DNA of 36,656 nucleotides from Melioribacter roseus P3M-2 (GTDB lineage: Bacteria > Bacteroidota > Ignavibacteria > Kapaibacteriales > Kapaibacteriaceae): positions 1 through 36,656 of the forward strand of contig CAMCXP010000005.1 in NCBI GenBank assembly GCA_945883395.1, in the 5' to 3' direction. Shown here piece by piece: positions 25,847 to 33,576 of this stretch. The stretch's first letter is position 1; every line of letters begins with the position of its first letter. Both the position numbers and the translations under genes were made by a program. The notes under the pieces are model-generated. The model worked only from the letters and a program-made list of their open reading frames with translations, did no database searches and was not told the DNA's origin.

Positions 25847-26971
25847 ATGAGTGCTGTTGAACGCTTCGCATCGCTGGAGCACCGCTTGCGCGGTGTGGTC
25901 TCAGTGCTTCCTCCTGCCATGGCAGTGCGGCTGTTCTCAGCTGGTCGCACAGCGTTTGCGAAACGCTTCGCCACGGACGTTCCGCGGGAGATGTATGCGC
26001 CCCCTGCAGACATGGCAGTTGCGGCGATGGGCCTTACGTTTCGCATGCCACTCTGGAATGCAGCCGGCATGTTCAAGGGCGGTGAGGCGTATGACGTGGT
26101 TGCAGCGCAGGGCGCTGGCGCATACGTTTCAGGTACCACGACGTCGCGCGTGCGGGCAGGCAACGTGCGTGATGGCGTGCAGTGGCCAGCCGTGCCGTAT
26201 GCGAATTCACATGCATCATCGAATTGGATGGGCTTGCCGAATGCCGGACATCGTGCAGTTGCATCACGTCTTGCTACACTCACGCGCGTCGCTGGATGTC
26301 CGATCGGTGCGAGTGTGAGCGCCGAGCCTGGACTCGATGCTGACCTTGCGGTTCGTGAACTGATCGATGGTATGCAGATGTATGCCGATGCGGGCGTGGA
26401 CTACATCGAGCTCAATGAAAGCTGTCCGAACGTGCCAGGGCACGCACATCGCGAGGCACTTGATGCTGATCTCGTGCGACGTCTCGATATGATTGCGTCG
26501 CTCGTTCTGGCAAAGCGCACACGACATCTGCCGGTGGTCGTGAAGTTCTCCAACGACACGTCAGTAGAACAGCTTCCTGGTGTTGTGCAGGCGCTGCATG
26601 AGCGTGGGTTCAGTGGGATCGTCGTTGGGAATACATCCACACGATACGCTCAACACGCGGCGCTCATCGATCAGCGTGATCGTGCGCTGTATGACCACTT
26701 CACTGCAACGTATGGTGGGGGACTGAGTGGTGCTCCACTGCGAAGTGACTCGCTGGCGCTCTGTGGTGTTGCCATTGCTGCGCGTACTGCGTGCGGCGCA
26801 GGTGATGCATTCGAGGTGATTCGCTGCGGCGGTGTTGCAGGAGCCGACGACCTCGCAGCGTCAGCTGCGGTTGGTGTGCGACTCAATCAATGGTACGTGG
26901 GATATTTCGAAGCGTTCGGTCGTGCCGGACACCGCGTTTATCGGGACGTCGTATCGCGCATGCGTTCGTAG
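25847..26971 (+). CDS. Dihydroorotate dehydrogenase-like FMN TIM-barrel protein
   Basis: 'MPLWNAAGMFKGGEAYDVVAAQGAGAYVSGTTT', 'YIELNESCPNVPGHAH', 'GIVVGNTST', 'GGLSGAPLR', 'IRCGGVAGADD'. Confidence 0.8.
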   Translation: MSAVERFASLEHRLRGVVSVLPPAMAVRLFSAGRTAFAKRFATDVPREMYAPPADMAVAAMGLTFRMPLWNAAGMFKGGEAYDVVAAQGAGAYVSGTTTSRVRAGNVRDGVQWPAVPYANSHASSNWMGLPNAGHRAVASRLATLTRVAGCPIGASVSAEPGLDADLAVRELIDGMQMYADAGVDYIELNESCPNVPGHAHREALDADLVRRLDMIASLVLAKRTRHLPVVVKFSNDTSVEQLPGVVQALHERGFSGIVVGNTSTRYAQHAALIDQRDRALYDHFTATYGGGLSGAPLRSDSLALCGVAIAARTACGAGDAFEVIRCGGVAGADDLAASAAVGVRLNQWYVGYFEAFGRAGHRVYRDVVSRMRS

Positions 26972-27252
26972 CGCGCAGCTACTGAGTCGAACATCGCCTT
27001 GAACATCCGTGGACGTTGTCCCTCTTCGCGTACACGGTCGAAGAACTCGGTACTTGTAAAGCCATGATGCTGCAGAACAGAGTCGACGCGTTGTGCAATC
27101 ACAGTCGTATCCAAACTCGACTGCCGCACGATCATCACGTCGACATAGGCCGACACCAATCGCTCGTCCGGCACTTCGGCGTCATTGCACGATGTGCAGA
27201 GTGTACCGCATGCAAGCACGATTGTGAGAAGTATTGACATGCGTGTGATCAT
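26938..27252 (-). CDS. DUF4296-like lipoprotein
   Basis: Lipobox 'GTLCTSC'; 'VPDERLVSAYVDVMIVRQSSLD...LQHHGFTSTEFFDRV'. Start chosen inside the longer ORF. Confidence 0.7.
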   Translation of the reverse strand: MITRMSILLTIVLACGTLCTSCNDAEVPDERLVSAYVDVMIVRQSSLDTTVIAQRVDSVLQHHGFTSTEFFDRVREEGQRPRMFKAMFDSVAARYERMRDTTSR

Positions 27253-27890
27253 TGGTGATGCTCCATTGCAAATTCGCGAGTAACGGCTACCAGTTCGCTC
27301 AGGATCATTGCAGTTGCACCCCAGAGAGGTATCTGCGGGTGAATGTCCCAGAACGGAACCTCCATCTGTCGCCGAAAGACGTCGCGCGTTGCCATCGACC
27401 GTGACGACGGATCCAGGAAATGCGACAGAGGTACTTCGATTACTTCCTGCACTTCTGCTTCGTTGATTGGCCAATGTGTCGCGCGATCAATCACAGCAAC
27501 AATAGGTGTTACCGCACTATTCGACGGTGGGATGTAGATCGGCGACAGCTCACCTAGGGTCTCTACGGCATTGGTTGGTATGCCAACCTCTTCGTTGAGC
27601 TCACGGATAGCCGCGGCGCGTGGATCCTCGTTCGGATCTAGACGTCCTCCCGGGAACGAGATCTGTCCTGTGTGATGTGTCATTTTCTCACTTCGCACTG
27701 TGAATAGTACCAGCGGCCAGATCGTATCAGTACGAATCAGCGGAACCAGGACAGCGCTCTTGCGTGCGTCAGCAGGTGGCTCGGCGATCCGTGAGATCGA
27801 TGCCATCTCATCGGGAAAGAACAATCGATGTGCAGTGATGCCTGGCAACGGCTGCCGTAGTCGATGTGCGAGAAAATCAAACAGTTCCAT
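27249..27890 (-). CDS. NUDIX hydrolase, CoA-pyrophosphatase-like
   Basis: Nudix box 'GGRLDPNEDPRAAAIRELNEEVGIP' preceded by 'HTGQISFPGG'. Confidence 0.92.
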   Translation of the reverse strand: MELFDFLAHRLRQPLPGITAHRLFFPDEMASISRIAEPPADARKSAVLVPLIRTDTIWPLVLFTVRSEKMTHHTGQISFPGGRLDPNEDPRAAAIRELNEEVGIPTNAVETLGELSPIYIPPSNSAVTPIVAVIDRATHWPINEAEVQEVIEVPLSHFLDPSSRSMATRDVFRRQMEVPFWDIHPQIPLWGATAMILSELVAVTREFAMEHHQ

Positions 27891-27895
27891 TGGTA

Positions 27896-27903
27896 CAAAT
27901 CTG
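27896..27903 (-). promoter_or_regulatory. -7-like box CAGATTTG, 5 nt from ATG
   Basis: CAGATTTG-TACCA-ATG on minus strand. Confidence 0.3.
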
Positions 27904-27918
27904 CAGAGAATCCCGTTG

Positions 27919-27926
27919 TAAATTCA
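27919..27926 (+). promoter_or_regulatory. -7-like box TAAATTCA, 5 nt from ATG
   Basis: TAAATTCA-CCGCG-ATG. Confidence 0.3.
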
Positions 27927-27931
27927 CCGCG

Positions 27932-29398
27932 ATGACACTTCACGATCTTCTCGCGCTCCCTGGTTGTATCGACGTTACCACCGACTCACGTTCGGTGCGT
28001 CCCGGTTGGATCTTTGTTGCAATCCAAGGTTCATCATTCGACGGACACTCCGTAATCACAACGGCGGTAGCTAACGGTGCACGTGCCGTGGTCGCTGAAC
28101 ATGCGCCCGACACCACATTGTCGGTGCCTATGGTGATCGTGCCTGATACTCGCCTAGCCTATGCGCAGCTTGTTCAGGAGATCTGCCGCTACCCTTCGCG
28201 AGGCATGCGTGTGTATGGCGTGACTGGGACGAATGGAAAGACAACCTGTGCCACACTGCTCGAACAGATGTTTCGAGGCGATCAACAACGCGTTGGTTTC
28301 ATCGGAACCACGGGGAATCGATACGGTGGCGTTCAGCACACAACCAACTACACAACGCCACATGCGCATGCGCTGGCAGACCTGTTTGCAGACATGCGCG
28401 ACCACGGGGTTGCAACGGTTGCTATGGAGGTTAGTTCTCATGCGCTCGATCAACATCGCGTGTGGGGGGTCGACTTCCGCGGAGCAATCTTTACGAATCT
28501 CACGCGCGATCATCTCGACTATCACAAGACGCTGGAGAACTACGCACGCGCGAAGAAGCGCCTCTTCGACATGCTGCCAACCGATGCGTCGGCAGTGTTC
28601 AATGCTGATAGCGAGTGGACACCGTACATGAAGCGTAGCTGCACGTCAGAGCGTGCCGTTACCGTCGGTGTTGGTGCTGATGCCGAAGTGCGCATTGTTG
28701 ATGTCGATCTTCACCTTCAAGGAGCTAGGTTTACGTTGCTCAGGCAGCGATCGGACCTCCCCATGCTCCCAGCGCGTGCGGTTCTCACGACGCAGCTCCT
28801 TGGTGGCTTCAACGTGATGAATGCAGCGTTGTGTGCCGTGCTGTGCATGCTTGATGGTATGCCTGCTGATCGCGTTGCGGCGCTCGCGTCTACCGTGATG
28901 GGTCCGGCCGGACGTATGGAGCGCTATCCACTGCGCACTGGCGCTGTTGGCGTTGTCGATTATGCGCATACACCTGATGCCTTGGAAAATGCGATCCGCG
29001 TCCTGCGTGATCTGTCACGCCAGCGCGACGCGCGCATACAGGTGGTGTTTGGCTGCGGTGGCGATCGTGATCGCGGCAAACGGCCCGAAATGGGGCGTAT
29101 CGCAGCAGAGCTGGCAGACGCAGTGGTGGTGACCAGCGACAATCCGCGATCGGAGCAGCCGACAGATATCATCCGGCATATACTCGGTGGCATCGAAGGC
29201 GCTTCCCTCGAACGTGTTACCGTTATTCAAGATCGCCGAACGGCTATTCGTACCGCACTCGATGCCGCAGGCGACGGCGATATCGTGCTGATCGCCGGTA
29301 AGGGGCATGAAGATTGTCAGATCATCGGTACCGATCGGCTGTCGTTTAGCGATGCGGAAGAGATCCTCGCATGGGACACCCTTGACGATTCGGTATGA
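27932..29398 (+). CDS. murE: UDP-N-acetylmuramoyl-tripeptide synthetase (DAP-type motif)
   Basis: 'TTDSRSVRPGWIFVAIQG', 'GVTGTNGKTTCATLLEQM', 'MEVSSHALDQHRVWGVDF', 'VVDYAHTPDALENAIRVLR', 'SDNPRSEQP', 'LIAGKGHEDCQ'. Confidence 0.96.
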   Translation: MTLHDLLALPGCIDVTTDSRSVRPGWIFVAIQGSSFDGHSVITTAVANGARAVVAEHAPDTTLSVPMVIVPDTRLAYAQLVQEICRYPSRGMRVYGVTGTNGKTTCATLLEQMFRGDQQRVGFIGTTGNRYGGVQHTTNYTTPHAHALADLFADMRDHGVATVAMEVSSHALDQHRVWGVDFRGAIFTNLTRDHLDYHKTLENYARAKKRLFDMLPTDASAVFNADSEWTPYMKRSCTSERAVTVGVGADAEVRIVDVDLHLQGARFTLLRQRSDLPMLPARAVLTTQLLGGFNVMNAALCAVLCMLDGMPADRVAALASTVMGPAGRMERYPLRTGAVGVVDYAHTPDALENAIRVLRDLSRQRDARIQVVFGCGGDRDRGKRPEMGRIAAELADAVVVTSDNPRSEQPTDIIRHILGGIEGASLERVTVIQDRRTAIRTALDAAGDGDIVLIAGKGHEDCQIIGTDRLSFSDAEEILAWDTLDDSV

Positions 29399-29405
29399 AA
29401 CACAA

Positions 29406-29435
29406 AAAGGCGCTTCGCAATTGCGAAGCACCTTT
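29406..29435. terminator. Bidirectional Rho-independent-type terminator between murE and rpsU
   Basis: AAAGG-c-GCTTCGCAATTGCGAAGC-a-CCTTT, 18-bp perfect palindrome core with A/T flanks. Confidence 0.75.
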
Positions 29436-29454
29436 ATCGGAATTGCTGCGAATC

Positions 29455-29649
29455 TTACTCTTGTTCCATTTGAGCGCGATGCTGACGGCGAGCCGCCTTC
29501 ATGCGAGACATGCGACGGTCAACACTCGGCTTGACGAAGAATGCGCGCTTCTTAAACTCACGCAGAACGCCGGAGCGCTCGTATTTCTTCTTAAAGCGGC
29601 GAAGTGCACGGTCGATCGACTCATTGCTCTGGATTGTAACTCCGATCAC
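29455..29649 (-). CDS. rpsU: 30S ribosomal protein S21
   Basis: 'MIGVTIQSNESIDRALRRFKKKYERSGVLREFKKRAFFVKPSVDRR'. Confidence 0.96.
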   Translation of the reverse strand: MIGVTIQSNESIDRALRRFKKKYERSGVLREFKKRAFFVKPSVDRRMSRMKAARRQHRAQMEQE

Positions 29650-29672
29650 GGGAGATCCTTTGAAAAAAGAGA

Positions 29673-30134
29673 TTACTTAAAGTTTTCGACGAGGCGTTTT
29701 TCTTTACTCTTCTCGAAATGGACAAGCAGTGATGCACGACCATTGGACATCACTTCCTTCGCGCGTACGATACCAACATCGTCCCACGACTTATGATAGA
29801 TCACGTCACCAACCTTGTACTCACTTTTCGGCGAATACTCTTTTGAGTCCTCACGTGCAAGCTTGATTTCGGTGACCTTCTTCTCGGCAGAAGCTGCAAG
29901 TGCGTCGAGATTTACAAGCTGTGAGTGATGGCTAACCGAACAGCGAGCCCATTGTTGACGGCCATTATCTGTTTCAACGGGTTCGCCAATAAGTTCGTGC
30001 TTGGTATCACGCATCAGGAACGGCGAGTACAAGACGATGTACTTCGCTTTGCGCTTGGTCTTCTTCGGTGCTTCGGCAGCGTCGCCTTTTGCTACCTTCA
30101 CTGCCTTCTTGACCGTTTTCTTTGCTGTAGCCAT
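29673..30134 (-). CDS. Small protein with Lys/Ala-rich N-terminal tail and a C-terminal SH3/Tudor-like 'vGDvIyHkswddvGiV' region
   Basis: Tail 'MATAKKTVKKAVKVAKGDAAEAPKKTKRKAK'; C-terminus 'YKVGDVIYHKSWDDVGIVRAKEVMSNGRASLLVHFEKSKEKRLVENF'. Confidence 0.75.
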   Translation of the reverse strand: MATAKKTVKKAVKVAKGDAAEAPKKTKRKAKYIVLYSPFLMRDTKHELIGEPVETDNGRQQWARCSVSHHSQLVNLDALAASAEKKVTEIKLAREDSKEYSPKSEYKVGDVIYHKSWDDVGIVRAKEVMSNGRASLLVHFEKSKEKRLVENFK

Positions 30135-30159
30135 GGTTTACTCAAATATGAGTGGGCCG

Positions 30160-30167
30160 CAAAGATA
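30160..30167 (-). promoter_or_regulatory. -7 box TATCTTTG
   Basis: Exact TAnnTTTG on minus strand, 25 nt upstream of the ATG at 30134. Confidence 0.5.
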
Positions 30168-30193
30168 GCGAAAATCAGACAAAAAGTACGCTT

Positions 30194-30213
30194 CCGACAC
30201 GAATGAGTGTCGG
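30194..30213 (-). terminator. Probable terminator of the SIS isomerase gene
   Basis: CCGACAC-(6 nt)-GTGTCGG followed on the minus strand by AAGCGTACTTTTTG. Confidence 0.5.
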
Positions 30214-30242
30214 GGCGACGTAACCTCATGCCGCGTAGAACG

Positions 30243-31331
30243 TTAGCGCGCCTTCGCGAGACGAGTCTTGAGTTGCTGAATAACCGGTACGGGTGTCGGG
30301 TTGGTCTTATTCAGCACAGCCAGGTGCCAGCTTACCCAATCGCCCAGGTAGATCAGCGAGAACATACGAGCAAGCAGGGTGCTTCCCTTGCCCTCGAGCG
30401 TTTGTACGTCGGCAACGCTTGTCTTGATGATGTCCTTGAGTGCATCGAAGCGGAGCTGCGTGCGCTTGTGGTCATCAGGATCGCGCAGCAAGACCACCGA
30501 AAAGGCCTTCGTCTTGCCCTTCGGGAACTGCCAACCGTTGATCTCGTTGTGATTCATTTCCGGGAGCGTGTTGCCAAAGGCTACCTGCTTCGCGTTCTCC
30601 TGGATCTGGCCACGCCAGCGGAGATTGACAGCGTCGAGGCGTTCTGAGGCGGAGTAAATCACAGGATACGTTCCGACGAGCTTTTTAGCGATCTGAAGTG
30701 CGGGGTTCTTTGCCGTCGTTGATGCATAGACGTCACGCATCTCCTCGGTGTGGGCGAGAATATCGCGGATACCTCTAGCATTTGCCCGACCGGCGCGTGC
30801 ATCGAACGCACCGTAGCGTGTCATCACGGTAAGCAGAGGGAAGAAGGCATAGGCGATTGCACAGCGTGGTTGCAGACCCGGCGGGATGTTGATGATCGGC
30901 ATGCCGTAGGTAACGGCGCGCTTGCCGAGCGACCCACCCGTAGTGATGCAGAGCATGCGCATTGTGCGCTTGCGTGCTTCGTCAAATGCGGAGAGTGTCT
31001 CCTCAGTTTCGCCCGAGTAGCTTGAGCAAATGACATTTGTATCGGGGTTGATCCATCCTGGAGCGGAATATCCCCGATGAACAGAGATGTCGAGATGGTC
31101 GGCTCCGACGGTCGCAGCTGCATAGCTCCGGAGCAGGTCTGCACCGATTGCCGAGCCTCCGAGACCGAAGAACGCATATCGGTGCGATGTTGCTTGCTGG
31201 CGCCACATGGGAGCGCTCTCACCAATGCTCACCGCCTCTTTAACCTGCTCGGGAAAGCGGTACAGGACGTCGAACATTGCCGATGTGTCGAGAGTAGATG
31301 CCGGATTCTTGGGCGTGAGCTTCTTGGCCAT
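30243..31331 (-). CDS. SIS-domain bifunctional phosphoglucose/phosphomannose isomerase-like
   Basis: 'YAFFGLGGSAIGADLLRSYA', 'VICSSYSGETEETLSAFDEA', 'NHNEINGW'. Confidence 0.9.
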   Translation of the reverse strand: MAKKLTPKNPASTLDTSAMFDVLYRFPEQVKEAVSIGESAPMWRQQATSHRYAFFGLGGSAIGADLLRSYAAATVGADHLDISVHRGYSAPGWINPDTNVICSSYSGETEETLSAFDEARKRTMRMLCITTGGSLGKRAVTYGMPIINIPPGLQPRCAIAYAFFPLLTVMTRYGAFDARAGRANARGIRDILAHTEEMRDVYASTTAKNPALQIAKKLVGTYPVIYSASERLDAVNLRWRGQIQENAKQVAFGNTLPEMNHNEINGWQFPKGKTKAFSVVLLRDPDDHKRTQLRFDALKDIIKTSVADVQTLEGKGSTLLARMFSLIYLGDWVSWHLAVLNKTNPTPVPVIQQLKTRLAKAR

Positions 31332-31408
31332 AGGTCCCCTTTTTTTGCCGTATGCAAAGTTCGACTATAATAGGTCACGGAAGTGACGCATAGCAAGAAA
31401 AAACGTTC

Positions 31409-32176
31409 TCAGCTCTGATATGGAGGCTGACGGAGCTCCACTGGTTGGTCCACTGCCCGACCACGAAGACGCATGTTGAGGAACTCAACTGCCATGGAGA
31501 AGGCCATTGAGAAGTAGACGTAGCCCTTCGGAACATGTACTTCGAAGCCTTCTGCCACAAGAAGCGTCCCGATCATGATGAGGAAGGCGAGGGCCAGAAC
31601 CTTAACTGTTGGGTGTCTGTGGATGAAGCGGGAAATGCCACCGGCACTCATTTGCATGACGGCAATTGAGATGACGACTGCCACGACCATTACCCAAAAA
31701 TGCTGGGTCAGGCCGATAGCGGTGATCACAGAGTCGATTGAGAATACTAAGTCGAGAGCAATGATCTGAGCGATCATCGCACCAAAAGAGACCGTTGCGC
31801 CCTGTTTAGCCGTTTGTTCGGAGCCCTCGAGCTTGGCGTGCAGCTCAGATGTTGCCTTGGCCAGCAGGAAGAGTCCGCCGGCTAGCATAATCAAATCGCG
31901 ACCGCTAAAACCCAGCGCAGGCGTAAGACCAGCGATGGATGGTATGGTCAAAAGATCAGAGGTGAGCTGGGCGATCCAGGTGGCTCCAAACAGGAACACG
32001 ATGCGCAGCACCAGTGCCAGTGATAACCCAATGGTGCGTGCTCGTGCCTGATCGCGCTCCGGGAGGCGTGCAACGAGGATGGAGATAAAGATGATGTTGT
32101 CGATGCCAAGCACGATCTCGAGCACGGTGAGCGTGATCAGCGAGACGATGATGTCGGGGGTAAACAGGACTTCCAT
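31409..32176 (-). CDS. TerC family integral membrane protein
   Basis: 'LTVLEIVLGIDNIIFISILVARLPERDQARARTIGL', 'ALDLVFSIDSVITAIGLT', 'AMAFSMAVEFLNMRLR'. Confidence 0.93.
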   Translation of the reverse strand: MEVLFTPDIIVSLITLTVLEIVLGIDNIIFISILVARLPERDQARARTIGLSLALVLRIVFLFGATWIAQLTSDLLTIPSIAGLTPALGFSGRDLIMLAGGLFLLAKATSELHAKLEGSEQTAKQGATVSFGAMIAQIIALDLVFSIDSVITAIGLTQHFWVMVVAVVISIAVMQMSAGGISRFIHRHPTVKVLALAFLIMIGTLLVAEGFEVHVPKGYVYFSMAFSMAVEFLNMRLRGRAVDQPVELRQPPYQS

Positions 32177-32181
32177 AGGGG

Positions 32182-32195
32182 CAAGTGTAGCTTTG
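32182..32195. promoter_or_regulatory. Overlapping divergent -7 boxes CAAGTGTAGCTTTG
   Basis: Plus TAGCTTTG (32188-32195) 4 nt from the ATG at 32200; minus TACACTTG (32182-32189) 5 nt from the ATG at 32176. Confidence 0.5.
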
Positions 32196-32199
32196 TAGT

Positions 32200-33564
32200 A
32201 TGAAGTTTACGACCATTAATCCAGCCACGGGTGGCACGGTGGCCGTGTATGACGAAGATTCGTCTGAACACGTGCAAACTGTTCTTGCCACCGCGCACAT
32301 TGCAAGTTGCACATGGTCTACCACATCGCATGTATCACGCCGCGAAATTGTCGAGCGTAGTGCCGATATCCTTGATGCGCTGCGCGATGAAGTAGCGCAC
32401 ATGATGACGGTGGAGATGGGGAAGCCCCTTAGCCAAGCACATGCGGAAGTCGACAAGTGTTCCGCCGCATGCCGCTATCTGGCGTCGGTTGCGGCAACGA
32501 CCTTAGCCTCGGAGTGGATCGATGTCGATGGTGCGCGCGCGGAGCTGCGGTATGAGCCTATGGGTGTGGTGCTCGCCATTATGCCTTGGAACTTCCCGCT
32601 ATGGCAGTTCATTCGTTTTGCCGTGCCGGCCATTCTCGCAGGGAATGCGGTTGTGTTGAAGCATGCGCCGAATGTGATGGGGAGCGCGGAGCTGATGGTG
32701 AGCGCGCTTCATGGGGCTGGTGTGCCGATCGATCTCGTGCAGCAGCTACGTATCGATGAGGCTGCGGTTGCGAGGATTATCGCCGACCCGCTGATTCGCG
32801 CAGTGACATTTACGGGGTCGACGCGCGGCGGTTCGGCAGTGGCCGCATTGGCAGGAGTAGCGGTGAAGAAAACGATCTTGGAGCTGGGTGGTAACGATCC
32901 GTACATCATATTCGACGACGCTGATATCGCAGCTGCCGTTGAGGCCTGTGTGCGTGGGCGTATGGTAAACAGCGGACAGAGCTGTATCGCTGCGAAGCGA
33001 TTCTTGGTGCATGCCTCAGTCGTTGGTGTGTTCACGGAACGTCTTGCCGCAGCATTTGATGCGCTCCGCGTTGGTGATCCAATGGATACTGCAACAGAGA
33101 TCGGACCGATTGCACGACGCGATCTGCGTGATGGCCTACTCGATCAGGTTATGCGCTCCGTTGCACTAGGTGCGCGCATTGTTACACGTCGTACACAGGC
33201 TGATGTGCCAGCACATGGATGGTACGTTGTACCAATGCTCCTTACGGATGTAGCGCAGGAATCGCCACTCTTTCGTGAAGAGCTCTTCGGACCGGTAGCT
33301 GGTGTCTGGTCATTCACAACCGATGATGAAGCTGTTGTCATGGCAAATGATAGTCGCTACGGACTTGCTGCTGCGGTGTTTACGCAGGATTCCGAACGGG
33401 CATCACGTATTGCAGCACGATTGCACTGCGGAACTGTAGCTATCAACGACTTCGTGCGCAGCGATATGCGTCTGCCATTCGGCGGGGTTAAGGACAGTGG
33501 ATACGGACGTGAGCTGGGAGCAGTTGGACTACGTGAATTCACATCGATCAAGGTCATCCGCTGA
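32200..33564 (+). CDS. NAD(P)-dependent aldehyde dehydrogenase (succinate-semialdehyde dehydrogenase-like)
   Basis: 'INPATGGTVAVY', 'MPWNFPLWQFIRFAVPAILAGNAVVLKHAPN', 'TFTGSTRGG', 'KTILELGGNDPYIIFDDADI', 'NSGQSCIAAKRFLV'. Confidence 0.94.
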   Translation: MKFTTINPATGGTVAVYDEDSSEHVQTVLATAHIASCTWSTTSHVSRREIVERSADILDALRDEVAHMMTVEMGKPLSQAHAEVDKCSAACRYLASVAATTLASEWIDVDGARAELRYEPMGVVLAIMPWNFPLWQFIRFAVPAILAGNAVVLKHAPNVMGSAELMVSALHGAGVPIDLVQQLRIDEAAVARIIADPLIRAVTFTGSTRGGSAVAALAGVAVKKTILELGGNDPYIIFDDADIAAAVEACVRGRMVNSGQSCIAAKRFLVHASVVGVFTERLAAAFDALRVGDPMDTATEIGPIARRDLRDGLLDQVMRSVALGARIVTRRTQADVPAHGWYVVPMLLTDVAQESPLFREELFGPVAGVWSFTTDDEAVVMANDSRYGLAAAVFTQDSERASRIAARLHCGTVAINDFVRSDMRLPFGGVKDSGYGRELGAVGLREFTSIKVIR

Positions 33565-33576
33565 GTAGGCGGCGTA

